Positions 52,445 through 61,803 of a DNA stretch of 64,000 bases are shown piece after piece. This stretch comes from Ochrobactrum chromiisoli. Its GTDB lineage: Bacteria > Pseudomonadota > Alphaproteobacteria > Rhizobiales > Rhizobiaceae. The translations under genes and the position numbers were made by a program. Within the stretch, counting starts at the first letter, position 1; every line of letters starts with the position of its first letter. The notes below the pieces were generated by a model. That model ran no database searches, was not told the origin of the DNA, and saw only the letters and a program-made list of their open reading frames with translations. The stretch covers positions 1-64,000 of the forward strand of contig NZ_JAPHAV010000003.1 in NCBI RefSeq assembly GCF_026241335.1, read 5' to 3'.

Positions 52445-54444
52445 TCGAATTCCATAATGAGTTCATCAACGGCAAGGCTTGCGCCTTCTTCTGCCGCAAT
52501 CCGTTTGACGGTGGCGCGACGTTCAGCACGCAGCACGTTTTCCATCTTCATGGCTTCAACCGTTGCCAATGGCTGGCCTGCCTCGACGGTATCACCGTCT
52601 TTGACAAGAACCGAGGTGATAACGCCGGGCATCGGGCAGAGCAGCATCTTGGACGTATCCGGCGGCAGTTTGACTGGCATCAGCTTTGCCAATTCTGCAA
52701 CCCGCGGCTTGCGCACATGGGCGATCACATCAATGCCCCGCCAGCGCAGACGCCAGCCTGTGCCGGAGCGCAGAACCTTGACGGCGACGGATCTGCCGTC
52801 AACCGTGAAAGAGCCAAGCTGATTGCCCGGATGCCAGTCGCTGGCAACCGGTAAGCTGCGAGCGTCAGCAAAGTAGATTGTTGTCCCACCTTCGCCCTCA
52901 GCGATCCTCAAGGTCAAGCTGAAGTCACCAAGCGTTACGACCCATTCGGTTGCCACAGATTGTGCCTGTGACGATAAACGGCCTGAAATCTGGCTGTTGC
53001 GTTGTTCGACCGCCATATTGATCTGTGCAGCAACAGCGGCCAGTACATGCGCATCTTCTTCCGATACGGAAACGCCAGCAAAGCCGTCTGGATATTCCTC
53101 AGCAATAAAGGCCGTGGTCAGCGCGCCAGCGCGAAACCGCGGATGCTCCATAACCGCTGACAAGAAGGGCAGGTTGTGGCCAATGCCTTCCACTTCAAAA
53201 GCATCCAGCGCATTGCTCATGGCATCAATTGCACTGGTGCGATCAGCGCCCCAGCTGCAAAGTTTTGCAATCATGGGGTCATAATACATCGAAATTTCGC
53301 CACCCTCAAAGACGCCCGTATCGTTGCGGATGATTGCGCCACTTGCGGTTTTGCCTTCGACAGGTGGACGATAGCGCGTCAGCCTGCCAATCGAAGGCAG
53401 GAAGTTGCGATAGGGGTCTTCTGCATAAAGGCGGCTTTCGATGGCCCAGCCGTTGAGCTTGACATCGGCCTGCGTGATGCGAAGCTTCTCGCCGGATGCA
53501 ACGCGGATCATTTCCTCAACCAGATCAATGCCGGTGATGAGTTCTGTCACCGGGTGCTCGACCTGCAAGCGGGTGTTCATCTCAAGGAAATAGAAATTGC
53601 GCTCGCCATCGACGATGAATTCAACCGTGCCTGCGGAATAATAGCCAACAGCCTTGGCGAGGGCTACGGCCTGTTCACCCATAGCTTTGCGGGTGGCTTC
53701 ATCCAAAAACGGTGAGGGCGCTTCTTCGATCACTTTCTGATTGCGGCGCTGAATGGAGCATTCGCGTTCGCCCAGATAGATGACATTGCCGTGTTGATCG
53801 CCAAGAACCTGAATTTCGATATGGCGCGGCTGGGTCACGAATTTCTCAATGAAGATGCGATCATCACCGAAAGAAGATTTTGCTTCGTTGCGTGAGAGCT
53901 GGAAACCTTCGCGCGCTTCATCATCATTCCATGCGATGCGCATTCCCTTGCCGCCGCCACCGGCGGACGCCTTGATCATCACCGGATAGCCGATGGATGT
54001 TGAAATACGAACCGCTTCTTCTGCGTCTTCGATGAGCCCCATATGGCCGGGAACGGTGGAGACCCCAGCCTCGGATGCGAGCTTTTTTGAGGTGATCTTG
54101 TCGCCCATGGCCTCAATGGCGTTTACCGGAGGGCCGATGAAGGTGACATTGGCGGCTTTAAGTGCCTCTGCAAAGCGCGGGTTTTCCGACAGGAAGCCAT
54201 AGCCGGGATGGACGGCGTCGGCCCCCGTTTCTTTGATTGCTGCCAGAATCTTATCGATCACGATATAGGACTGGTTTGAGGGCGCTGGTCCGATATGCAC
54301 GGCCTCGTCGGCCATTTTGACATGCAGCGCATTGCGGTCAGCGTCGGAATAGACGGCAACCGTGGCAATGCCCATTTTCTTTGCGGTTTTGATAACCCGG
54401 CAGGCAATTTCGCCGCGATTGGCAATGAGGATTTTCTTGATCAT
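52441..54444 (-). CDS. pccA: Propionyl-CoA carboxylase alpha subunit (biotin-containing)
   Basis: Carries biotin carboxylase and biotin carrier domains; with PccB it makes (S)-methylmalonyl-CoA. The 667-aa product starts [18 protein letters not shown], has the ATP-grasp glycine-rich GGGGKGMR near residue 165, [13 protein letters not shown], a BT linker, and the C-terminal biotinyl site VEAMKMEN. I reject a longer start at 54537. scpA overlaps its end by 4 nt. Confidence 0.96.
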   Translation of the reverse strand: MIKKILIANRGEIACRVIKTAKKMGIATVAVYSDADRNALHVKMADEAVHIGPAPSNQSYIVIDKILAAIKETGADAVHPGYGFLSENPRFAEALKAANVTFIGPPVNAIEAMGDKITSKKLASEAGVSTVPGHMGLIEDAEEAVRISTSIGYPVMIKASAGGGGKGMRIAWNDDEAREGFQLSRNEAKSSFGDDRIFIEKFVTQPRHIEIQVLGDQHGNVIYLGERECSIQRRNQKVIEEAPSPFLDEATRKAMGEQAVALAKAVGYYSAGTVEFIVDGERNFYFLEMNTRLQVEHPVTELITGIDLVEEMIRVASGEKLRITQADVKLNGWAIESRLYAEDPYRNFLPSIGRLTRYRPPVEGKTASGAIIRNDTGVFEGGEISMYYDPMIAKLCSWGADRTSAIDAMSNALDAFEVEGIGHNLPFLSAVMEHPRFRAGALTTAFIAEEYPDGFAGVSVSEEDAHVLAAVAAQINMAVEQRNSQISGRLSSQAQSVATEWVVTLGDFSLTLRIAEGEGGTTIYFADARSLPVASDWHPGNQLGSFTVDGRSVAVKVLRSGTGWRLRWRGIDVIAHVRKPRVAELAKLMPVKLPPDTSKMLLCPMPGVITSVLVKDGDTVEAGQPLATVEAMKMENVLRAERRATVKRIAAEEGASLAVDELIMEFE

Positions 54445-54466
54445 CTGTATCGTACCCGTAGCAATC

Positions 54467-55999
54467 TTACAGCGGAATGGTGTCGTGTTTCTTCCATGGC
54501 GTGTTCTGGCTCTTGTTGCGAAGCGCAGAGAACGCACGGGCGATACGGCGGCGGGATGAATGCGGCATGATCACTTCATCAATGAAACCGCGTTCGGCAG
54601 CAACGAAAGGATTGGCGAAGCGTTCTTCATACTCTTTCGTGCGGGCGGCGATCTTTTCAGGGTCGCCCAGTTCTGAGCGGTAGAGAATTTCGGTAGCCCC
54701 CTTGGCGCCCATAACGGCGATCTCGGCGGTTGGCCAAGCATAATTAATGTCGGCACCGATGTGCTTAGATGCCATCACGTCATAAGCGCCGCCATAGGCT
54801 TTGCGGGTGATCAGTGTGACCATCGGCACGGTTGCCTGGCTATAAGCAAACAGCAGTTTCGCGCCATGCTTGATCACGCCACCATATTCCTGCGCTGTGC
54901 CGGGAAGGAACCCCGGAACATCGACCAGTGTCAGGATTGGAATGCTAAAAGCATCGCAGAAGCGCACGAAGCGTGCAGCCTTGCGTGAGGAATCAATATC
55001 AAGGCAGCCAGCCAGCACCATGGGCTGATTTGCGACTACGCCAATAGTCTGGCCGTCCATGCGAATAAAGCCGGTGATGATATTTTTGGCGAAAGCTTCC
55101 TGAATTTCAAAGAAATCGCCTTCGTCCGCAAGAGCGAGAATCAGCTCCTTCATGTCGTAAGGCTTGTTGGCGTTATCAGGGATGAGTGTGTCCAGCCGCA
55201 TTTCGAGGCGGGCAGGATCATCGAAGACAGGACGAACAGGTGGCTTTTCACGATTGTTGAGCGGCAGGAAGTCAAACAGGATGCGGACCTGTTCCAGCGT
55301 TTCAATGTCGTTTTCGTATGCGCCATCGGCAACCGACGACTTTCTGGTGTGCGTTGACGCGCCGCCGAGTTCTTCCGCCGTGACGATTTCGTTGGTGACT
55401 GTCTTGACCACATCGGGGCCTGTCACAAACATGTAGGAACTATCGCGGACCATGAAGATAAAATCGGTCATCGCCGGGGAGTAAACCGCACCACCCGCGC
55501 ACGGCCCCATGATGACAGAAATCTGCGGAATGACGCCCGAAGCATCGGCATTGCGCTTGAAAACATCGGCATAACCAGCAAGCGAGGCCACGCCCTCCTG
55601 AATTCGCGCCCCGCCAGAATCGTTCAATCCAATCACCGGGGCACCGTTCTGCATGGCCATGTCCATGATCTTGCAGATTTTCTGCGCATGGGTCTCAGAG
55701 AGCGAACCGCCAAGAACGGTAAAATCCTGACTGAACACATAGACCTGACGGCCATTGATCGTGCCCCAGCCGGTCACCACGCCATCGCCTGCGATCTTCT
55801 GCTTTTCCATGCCGAAGTCGGTGCAGCGATGCGTGACATACATGTCGAACTCTTCGAACGAACCTTCGTCGAGAAGCACTTCAATTCTTTCACGGGCAGT
55901 CAGCTTACCTTTGCTGTGTTGCGCATCAATGCGCCTTTGTCCGCCGCCAAGGCGAGCCTCTGCGCGACGAGATTCAAGCTGTTCGAGAAGTTCCTGCAT
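54467..55999 (-). CDS. pccB: Propionyl-CoA carboxylase beta subunit
   Basis: The carboxyltransferase partner of PccA. The 510-aa product has ACGG-type oxyanion elements ([30 protein letters not shown] and [15 protein letters not shown]). It is the first gene of the operon, 22 nt before pccA, and is divergent from the ScfR-type regulator over a 129-nt region. Confidence 0.97.
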   Translation of the reverse strand: MQELLEQLESRRAEARLGGGQRRIDAQHSKGKLTARERIEVLLDEGSFEEFDMYVTHRCTDFGMEKQKIAGDGVVTGWGTINGRQVYVFSQDFTVLGGSLSETHAQKICKIMDMAMQNGAPVIGLNDSGGARIQEGVASLAGYADVFKRNADASGVIPQISVIMGPCAGGAVYSPAMTDFIFMVRDSSYMFVTGPDVVKTVTNEIVTAEELGGASTHTRKSSVADGAYENDIETLEQVRILFDFLPLNNREKPPVRPVFDDPARLEMRLDTLIPDNANKPYDMKELILALADEGDFFEIQEAFAKNIITGFIRMDGQTIGVVANQPMVLAGCLDIDSSRKAARFVRFCDAFSIPILTLVDVPGFLPGTAQEYGGVIKHGAKLLFAYSQATVPMVTLITRKAYGGAYDVMASKHIGADINYAWPTAEIAVMGAKGATEILYRSELGDPEKIAARTKEYEERFANPFVAAERGFIDEVIMPHSSRRRIARAFSALRNKSQNTPWKKHDTIPL

Positions 56000-56097
56000 T
56001 CGCTATGACCTTGGAAAGCTATGAGTTTGATTGACTGCTTAGCGCCAGTATGCCGCATTCTGAAAGCTTGAAAAGGTGCTGATGTGTAATTTATAAA

Positions 56098-56127
56098 TTT
56101 GCAAATAGCGAATTGCAAAGTTGCAAA
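56098..56127. promoter_or_regulatory. Cluster of three TTGCAA elements in the pccB-scfR spacer
   Basis: TTTGCAAA (56098-56105), ATTGCAAA (56112-56119) and GTTGCAAA (56120-56127) end one base before the regulator ATG. PccR of Rhodobacter sphaeroides is known to bind paired TTTGCAAA elements at propionate genes. The spacing differs here, but the match and the location make this its likely operator. Confidence 0.75.
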
Positions 56128-56128
56128 C

Positions 56129-57541
56129 ATGGCACCCAGAAAACTCTATGTCGGCAGAAAGATCAGAGAAATACGTGAACAGCACCGGGCAACACAGTCA
56201 GGCTTTGCTGAACGCTTAGGTATTTCAACGAGTTATCTCAACCAGATCGAGAATAATCAGCGGCCGGTTTCAGCCGCGGTTCTTTTGGCGCTGGCTGAGA
56301 ATTATCAGATCGATATTGGTGCGATTTCGCTTGGCGATGATGATCGGCTTTTATCGGCTGTATCCGAGGCGTTGGCCGATCCGGTGTTTGACAATTACAA
56401 GCCGAATTTGCAGGAATTGAAGCTGATCACGCAAAATGCGCCCGGTTTAGCGCATGCGCTGATTGCCTGTCATCAGGCTTATCGGCGCAATAGCGAGCAG
56501 CTTGCAAGTCTCGACAACCAGCTTGGGCGCGCGCCATCTGTTGCCGAGCCCGCGCCTTATGAAGACGTGCGCGACTTTTTCCATTTTATCGATAACTATG
56601 TTCATGAGCTTGATATTGCTGCAGAAAAGCTTGCCGATGAGCTGAGGATTCCGTATCGTGATATAGGTGTGGCTTTGCCGCAATATATGGAGGAGCGCTA
56701 TCGCGTTCGTGTCGCGCGTGCGGATCCCGATGAAGCTATTTTACGCCGCTTTGATCCGGTGGCGCGCGTTCTGTATCTCAACCCTTATTCGCCAGCTTCG
56801 ACTCGCAATTTCCAGATTGCGTTCCAGATTGCCGAACTGGAGATGGAAGAGCTTGTCACCGCTATCGCAAAACGGGCGGATTTTCGCTCATTGGAAGCGA
56901 TTGAGATTTGCAAAATCGGTCTGCGGAATTATTTCGCCGGTGCGCTGGTCTTGCCCTATCAGACTTTTCTTTCAGCCGCCAAAGAACTGCGGCACGATCT
57001 TGAATTGCTGGCATCGCGCTTTGGTGCCAGTCTGGAACAGGTCGCGCATCGTCTGAGCACATTGCAGCGATCTGGCCAGCGTGGCGTTCCTGTGTTCTTT
57101 GCACGGATTGACCGGGCGGGAAATATCACCAAACGGCACAGTGCAGCCAAGCTGCAATTTGCCCGTTATGGTGCGGCGTGTCCGCTGTGGAATGTGCATC
57201 AGGCGTTTGAAACGCCGGGCCGGATCATTCGTCAGTTAGCTGAGACACCAGACGGTGCGCGCTATCTTTGCATCGCGACCGAACTGACCAAGAGCGAGGG
57301 CGGATTTCACGCCCCGCAACGTCGTTATGCTATTTCTTTGGGCTGTGAAATCACACATGCGCAGGATTTTGTCTATGCGGATGGTTTGGATATTACCACG
57401 CGCTCCGCATTTGACCCGATTGGGGTTTCCTGCCGTATTTGTGAGCGGGCCGAATGCGTGCAGCGTGCTGTCCCGCCATTGAAAAGCAAATTGGCGGTCG
57501 ATCACGACCGCCGTGGAATCTTACCTTACAGACTATTGTAG
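56129..57541 (+). CDS. ScfR/PccR-type short-chain fatty acyl-CoA regulator
   Basis: The 470-aa product has an N-terminal XRE-type helix-turn-helix (about 8-62; SGFAERLGISTSYLNQIENNQRPVS), an IrrE/ImmA-related middle domain where the HExxH zinc motif is replaced by FQIAE, so it is not a peptidase, and a C-terminal domain with CRICERAECVQRA. This is the layout of PccR/RamB-like regulators that sense acyl-CoA and control propionate or acetate use. I use the ATG at 56129 because upstream bases form the operator. Confidence 0.92.
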   Translation: MAPRKLYVGRKIREIREQHRATQSGFAERLGISTSYLNQIENNQRPVSAAVLLALAENYQIDIGAISLGDDDRLLSAVSEALADPVFDNYKPNLQELKLITQNAPGLAHALIACHQAYRRNSEQLASLDNQLGRAPSVAEPAPYEDVRDFFHFIDNYVHELDIAAEKLADELRIPYRDIGVALPQYMEERYRVRVARADPDEAILRRFDPVARVLYLNPYSPASTRNFQIAFQIAELEMEELVTAIAKRADFRSLEAIEICKIGLRNYFAGALVLPYQTFLSAAKELRHDLELLASRFGASLEQVAHRLSTLQRSGQRGVPVFFARIDRAGNITKRHSAAKLQFARYGAACPLWNVHQAFETPGRIIRQLAETPDGARYLCIATELTKSEGGFHAPQRRYAISLGCEITHAQDFVYADGLDITTRSAFDPIGVSCRICERAECVQRAVPPLKSKLAVDHDRRGILPYRLL

Positions 57542-57544
57542 AAA

Positions 57545-58087
57545 TCAGAAACCGGAATGCTCTTTAAGGAATTCGGCTTCTTCGGGTGTCGTCTCGCGGC
57601 CCAGAACTTTGTTTCGATGCGGAAAGCGGCCAAAGCGTTCGATAATATCGTGGTGCTGGCGTGCGAAGCCTAAGGAGAATTCATCACCGAGCTTTTCGTA
57701 TAGATCAATGCACCGCTTCTGATCGCTGAGATGTTCGCTGTGCATGAAGGGCAGATAAAAGAACTGACGTTGTTCTGCCGATAGCTTGCGGTCAAAATCA
57801 TGATCGAGTGCCTGCGCCGCTACATCACGGGCGAGGCCATCGCTTTCAAACGAGCGTGCAGAGCCGCGAAACATGTTGCGCGGAAACTGATCGAACAAAA
57901 TCGTCAGTGCAAGTGCGCTTTCCGGCTGCTGTTTCCAGTTTTCAAACTTGTCGGCACGCGCGTCTTCGTAGCCTGCGAGAAATTTTTCACGAATTTCCGC
58001 ATCGATTGCATCGCTTTTGCTGAACCAGTTTTCGCGCATCTTTGCTGAAAACCAGAAATCGAGGACGTCTTCGGGTTGAATGGCCAT
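57545..58087 (-). CDS. DUF924-family protein
   Basis: The 180-aa product has the family features DVLDFWFSAKMRENWFSKSD, LILFDQFPRNMFRGSARSFESDG and YLPFMHSEHLSDQ. Function is unknown; members are soluble, alpha-helical and resemble TPR-like folds. It is convergent with the ScfR gene, leaving three bases between stops. Confidence 0.9.
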   Translation of the reverse strand: MAIQPEDVLDFWFSAKMRENWFSKSDAIDAEIREKFLAGYEDARADKFENWKQQPESALALTILFDQFPRNMFRGSARSFESDGLARDVAAQALDHDFDRKLSAEQRQFFYLPFMHSEHLSDQKRCIDLYEKLGDEFSLGFARQHHDIIERFGRFPHRNKVLGRETTPEEAEFLKEHSGF

Positions 58088-58105
58088 TGCTGCCTCTTTC
58101 CAGCT

Positions 58106-58273
58106 TTACGGGGTCTGACTTTGGTTATCGGGCTGCGGGCAGGGTGTCTCGCCCTTTATATTGCGGGACATGCAGGCGAATCGGTCAAAGCCCTTGCCTG
58201 CATCCATTGCCGCTTTTCCGGCACCACAACCGGATAGAGTTGTTAGCACGATCAACAGAACAAAATATTTCAT
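58106..58273 (-). CDS. Small lipoprotein (55 aa)
   Basis: The 55-aa product starts MKYFVLLIVLTTLSGC: a lipoprotein signal with Cys near residue 16. The mature part of about 40 aa has a CxxxxxxxxxxC pair (AGKGFDRFACMSRNIKGETPC). No family recognised. An upstream in-frame start at 58300 adds nine residues before the same signal. Confidence 0.6.
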   Translation of the reverse strand: MKYFVLLIVLTTLSGCGAGKAAMDAGKGFDRFACMSRNIKGETPCPQPDNQSQTP

Positions 58274-58340
58274 CTGAAGCCCTTCCGGTTTACATGGCAA
58301 CGTTCGCTAAATCTGCGCACATAGATACAGAAAATTGCGA

Positions 58341-58808
58341 TCAGCCGCGACCACGATAATTGGGTACAGACTGTTCTGGAATCCAGACATTTTTCGGGGC
58401 TTCTCCAGTCTGATAGAACACATCAATCGGAATACCGCCACGTGGATACCAATAGCCGCCGATACGCAGCCATTCAGGCTCCAGAAGCTCCACCAGACGT
58501 TTGCCGATCGTGACTGTGCAGTCTTCGTGAAAAGCGCCATGATTGCGGAATGAAAACAGGAACAGCTTGAGCGATTTGCTTTCGACCAGCCAGTTTCCGG
58601 GCACGTAATCGATCATCAGATGCGCAAAGTCCGGTTGTCCGGTCATGGGGCAAAGCGAGGTGAATTCAGGTGCGGTAAAGCGAATGCAATAGGGCGTTCC
58701 TGCTTGCGGGTTTGGAACCCGTTCCAGTACCGCTTCTTCAGGGGATTGGGGAACAGTAGTGTTTGATCCGAGCTGCTTGAGGTCAGAATATATCGTTTTT
58801 TCAGACAT
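58341..58808 (-). CDS. queF: NADPH-dependent 7-cyano-7-deazaguanine reductase
   Basis: Reduces preQ0 to preQ1 in queuosine synthesis. The 155-aa product is the short monofunctional form: catalytic Cys53 in [13 protein letters not shown], the [17 protein letters not shown] QueF motif, and HEDC. No preQ1 riboswitch is evident upstream. The genes for preQ0 synthesis are not in the window. Confidence 0.95.
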   Translation of the reverse strand: MSEKTIYSDLKQLGSNTTVPQSPEEAVLERVPNPQAGTPYCIRFTAPEFTSLCPMTGQPDFAHLMIDYVPGNWLVESKSLKLFLFSFRNHGAFHEDCTVTIGKRLVELLEPEWLRIGGYWYPRGGIPIDVFYQTGEAPKNVWIPEQSVPNYRGRG

Positions 58809-58950
58809 TTACGTGCCTTTTTAAAAAGCCACGGCGCAGTCCTGTGCTGGAATATCCAGACACTTGTCCTTGTTTTTACCGGGTAGGCTGCGACCGGTGG
58901 CAAATTGCCAATGGCTTCGACTAACAGTGATATTGTTTCCGGTAAAGCGC

Positions 58951-58981
58951 AAAAAAACCGCGCCAGAGAAGCGCGGCTTTT
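58951..58981 (-). terminator. Terminator of the ElaB/DUF883-like gene
   Basis: On the minus strand, a 6-bp GC core (ccgcgc / gcgcgg, extended by weaker pairs) precedes seven T, 19 nt past the stop. Confidence 0.8.
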
Positions 58982-59000
58982 CATTGGGAGGATTTCGTTC

Positions 59001-59318
59001 TTAACGGCGATCAGAAAGGATGCAGCCAATTGCAACGCCGATCGCGATACCGATTAGGCCCGCGGTGCCAAACAATGTGGTCGCGGTGCCGGGGTTTTCC
59101 TTCACGGTCTCTGCGACAGCGTGACCACGTTCACGCACAACCTGTGCTGCGTGGCGGAAACGACCAGATGCGTCATCAAGGGCATCTTCTGCACGATCTC
59201 TGAATTCACTTGATTGCGAAGCCAGTGACTTGGAAAGACGCTTTAATTCACCGCGTAGATCTGCAATCTGCTGTTCGAGAGCGTGCTGAATATCATTAGC
59301 GGTTTTGTTGTCAGCCAT
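59001..59318 (-). CDS. ElaB/DUF883-like membrane-anchored protein
   Basis: The 105-aa product has a charged helix-rich N-terminus (about 1-70, ALEQQIADLRGELKRLSKSL) and one C-terminal hydrophobic segment (about 80-100, TTLFGTAGLIGIAIGVAIGCIL). This matches the DUF883/ElaB group of inner-membrane tail-anchored proteins that can bind ribosomes in stationary phase in E. coli; function here is inferred by layout only. Confidence 0.75.
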   Translation of the reverse strand: MADNKTANDIQHALEQQIADLRGELKRLSKSLASQSSEFRDRAEDALDDASGRFRHAAQVVRERGHAVAETVKENPGTATTLFGTAGLIGIAIGVAIGCILSDRR

Positions 59319-59404
59319 TTCATGTCTCCATACAATTGATGTCTGTTCAATGCATTAAAACACATTTGGTTCCATTTTAGTTGGAAAATAAGACACTCTT
59401 TTTA

Positions 59405-59755
59405 TTATTCATTTTTTGGGCTGAATACCGGCAGAAGGCTCAGTCCGCGCCCAATGCAAACGCCCGCCATCGCGCCAATTGCTTTGAAGACAAAATCAAT
59501 AAATTCACCATGTCGACCGGGGGCGAGGCGTTGCATGAGTTCGAACATGCCCGCGCATCCCACTGTTAATATCAGAACTTGAACCCAATGACGGGGGTAG
59601 GCGAGAGCAAACAGGAACCCGACGAGGAAGAAAGCTGTAAAGCGCTCCAAATCTGCAGATTGGCTGGCGATTGGTCTGAACTGAATCGGGCTGATCGTGA
59701 CAATCAGGATCGAGACCAGAACCAGCCAGGCGGCGATGCGAAAAAGTCGCGTCAT
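59405..59755 (-). CDS. VanZ-like family membrane protein
   Basis: The 116-aa product has about three or four membrane helices and the family pattern LERFTAFFLVGFLFALAYPRH ... GMFELMQRLAPGRHGEFIDFVFKAIGAMAGV. Relatives include VanZ; most have no known function and no resistance role should be read from the name. Confidence 0.8.
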   Translation of the reverse strand: MTRLFRIAAWLVLVSILIVTISPIQFRPIASQSADLERFTAFFLVGFLFALAYPRHWVQVLILTVGCAGMFELMQRLAPGRHGEFIDFVFKAIGAMAGVCIGRGLSLLPVFSPKNE

Positions 59756-59770
59756 TGAGCGAAAAGCCTT

Positions 59771-60136
59771 CTATTCTGCGGTGCCGTTGGCCATAGGTTC
59801 ATCCTGATTTGGATCACCGCAACGCTGATACATCTGGTCCGTGACCAACTTTTTCAGACCATTACCAAACGGCAATTCATAATGCGCAATAACATCGACG
59901 CCCATGCACCATTTAACATTTTCCGGTGACAGGCCGTAATTGGTTTCAAGAAATCCGATGGCGTAATTTATACCCTCATCGCATTTATCGGTTGTGCAGA
60001 AGTTACCGTCTCTGGCGAGTTGCCTGATTGAGTTTTCGCCGATTTTTTGAACAACCGGCTCAAGCGCAAAAGGTGCCGCGCCCAAAAGCGCAACAATGAC
60101 CAGTCCAACAAGGGTATATTTGAGTGAGCGTCGCAT
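59771..60136 (-). CDS. Secreted or membrane-anchored protein of unknown function
   Basis: The 121-aa product starts MRRSLKYTLVGLVIVALLGAAPF (signal peptide or anchor), followed by an approximately 95-aa domain with four cysteines (FCTTDKCDEG, KWCMG, RCGDP) that may form two disulphides in the periplasm. No family recognised. It is 15 nt upstream of the VanZ-like gene and likely co-transcribed. Confidence 0.7.
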   Translation of the reverse strand: MRRSLKYTLVGLVIVALLGAAPFALEPVVQKIGENSIRQLARDGNFCTTDKCDEGINYAIGFLETNYGLSPENVKWCMGVDVIAHYELPFGNGLKKLVTDQMYQRCGDPNQDEPMANGTAE

Positions 60137-60263
60137 GAATCGCTGTCAGTTATTGATCCCGTTATGATTTCATAACGCATGAGCGGCAGTATCATGGCAA
60201 GGTCAAGCTAAAAATATGGAGCCTAATTTTTAATCATTATGACCATTTGTGACGGTTTAATAT

Positions 60264-60280
60264 TGACTTTTACGTAAATG
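60264..60280. promoter_or_regulatory. TTTACGTAAA palindrome before the MerR gene
   Basis: TTGACTTTTACGTAAATG, containing the perfect 10-base palindrome TTTACGTAAA (60269-60278), lies 49 nt before the regulator start. Operators of MerR-type acyl-CoA-pathway regulators (LiuR and relatives) contain such ACGT-centred palindromes, so autoregulation is plausible. Confidence 0.5.
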
Positions 60281-60326
60281 CGGTAGCACAACAATTGCCT
60301 GCATGTTGCAAGGCAGGGATATAAAA

Positions 60327-60713
60327 GTGCGTGAATATTATACGATTACAGAACTGACGCGGGAATTCGGGATATCGACCCGTACTTTGCGTTTCTACGA
60401 GGATGAGGGATTGATCGCGCCTGTACGGCGTGGTCGCACGCGCTTGTTCAGGCCTTCAGACCGGCATCTTCTCAAGCAGATCATGCGTGGGAAGCGGCTT
60501 GGCTTTTCAATCGCGGAAATCCATGAAATCGTGCAGATGTATCGCGAGCCGCCCGGTGAAACGGGGCAGCTCAAGCTTTTGATGAAGCGCGTTGAAGAAA
60601 AGCGCGCTGATCTTCGTCAGAAGCGCCGTGATATTGACGAAACGCTTTCCGAACTTGATCAGGTTGAAGAAGCGTGTATCGAACGTCTGGCCGAGCTTGG
60701 CGTTTCCACGTAA
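60327..60713 (+). CDS. MerR-family transcriptional regulator
   Basis: The 128-aa product has the MerR helix-turn-helix (YTITELTREFGISTRTLRFYEDEGLI) and a C-terminal coiled coil (about 85-120, KLLMKRVEEKRADLRQKRRDID); the sensor end has no CxxC-type metal site. I take the GTG at 60327 with AGGCAGGGA upstream over an ATG at 60303. It looks like the LiuR-type group that controls acyl-CoA degradation, but no such genes are adjacent. Confidence 0.88.
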   Translation: MREYYTITELTREFGISTRTLRFYEDEGLIAPVRRGRTRLFRPSDRHLLKQIMRGKRLGFSIAEIHEIVQMYREPPGETGQLKLLMKRVEEKRADLRQKRRDIDETLSELDQVEEACIERLAELGVST

Positions 60714-60716
60714 CTG

Positions 60717-61691
60717 TTATGGCTGATTATCGGGCACTGGTGAGCACATCTGAACGATTTGCTGAACCGTGCTATTGTTGTTCTGGTCAGCCTTGCCGCT
60801 AAAAACCTCATCGAACAGTTTGGCTTTGTCGAGTTCGCTGACGACACAGCCGCAGAACTGGTTGCATAAAGCTTCGCTGCCATTTGGCAGGCATGATGCG
60901 ACACAGGACTGCGTAAAAGCAGCGCGCTGGTCGGGCGGCGAGACTTGCGAGAAGCAATAGACGAGTGCAATCAGTACGGGCTGGTGGATCAGATAGAATG
61001 CAAGGCTGTGACGACCGATAAAGGTCAGCGGCTTCTGCAGAAACTGGGGCTTTATCTCGCCCGAGAGCAGCGGCAGCCAGTTGAACCGTTCGAAAATGCG
61101 CGCCGTTGCAATGCCGATCAGCACGGCACCAAACCACGGAAACAGCGGAACATAATCATTCGAGCGCGGTGGGATTGTCGACAGCCCAACCCATGCCAGC
61201 CACATCTGATTGAAAATGTCGGCTTGCGCGTAAAATGGTGCGCTGATGACAAAGGCGGCTACGGCCAATGTCAAAACGGGCGGCAGATGCAGAAATAGCA
61301 GGCCCAGAACGCTTGCCAGCGCGATTTGATGCAGGATGCCAAAGAAGATGAAATTGTCGGGCGACATGTAATATGTCACTGCAGAAATAGCCGCAGCCGC
61401 TGCTACGATTTGCAGCAGGCGCTTTCCAACCGCATTCCAGCGAATGGCGCGGCCATGGGCCAGAACAAGACTGAAACCAACGAGAAACAGAAAGCTCGAC
61501 GCGATGCAGCGTGCAAAGAGTTTCCAGCCGCCATGCCCGGTGGTGCCCGCTGCCATATAACCGAAGAATTCAAGATCCCAGCCGAAATGATAAATCGCCA
61601 TCGCAATTAGCGCGACGCCACGCGCAATATCAATGCGCGTCAGGCGCAGACGGCTTGAGGGCGTTACAGTCGTTTCAGCATTGCTCTGCAT
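60717..61691 (-). CDS. DUF1624-family membrane protein with a cysteine-rich C-terminus
   Basis: The 324-aa product has about eight membrane helices with RIDIARGVALIAMAIYHFGWDL at the start, as in heparan-alpha-glucosaminide N-acetyltransferase-like (DUF1624) proteins. After the last helix (about 240) it carries a non-membrane tail of about 80 residues with CVASC, CNQFCGC and a final MC; seven cysteines in all. The tail is not part of the usual domain. The substrate is unknown. Its stop lies 3 nt from the convergent MerR gene. Confidence 0.8.
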   Translation of the reverse strand: MQSNAETTVTPSSRLRLTRIDIARGVALIAMAIYHFGWDLEFFGYMAAGTTGHGGWKLFARCIASSFLFLVGFSLVLAHGRAIRWNAVGKRLLQIVAAAAAISAVTYYMSPDNFIFFGILHQIALASVLGLLFLHLPPVLTLAVAAFVISAPFYAQADIFNQMWLAWVGLSTIPPRSNDYVPLFPWFGAVLIGIATARIFERFNWLPLLSGEIKPQFLQKPLTFIGRHSLAFYLIHQPVLIALVYCFSQVSPPDQRAAFTQSCVASCLPNGSEALCNQFCGCVVSELDKAKLFDEVFSGKADQNNNSTVQQIVQMCSPVPDNQP

Positions 61692-61803
61692 CGTGCATCC
61701 TGAGCTATCGAATTCGAATCTGGCAGATTTCTATCACATGCGCTGACATGGCTATAGTATGTCGAATAACGGATTCGTTACGCCGTTGTGAAATCAGCAG
61801 TTC

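Noticed and set aside
58809-58950. preQ1 riboswitch before queF
   Set aside because: I looked for the short pseudoknot-forming preQ1 aptamer on the minus strand and saw no convincing match.
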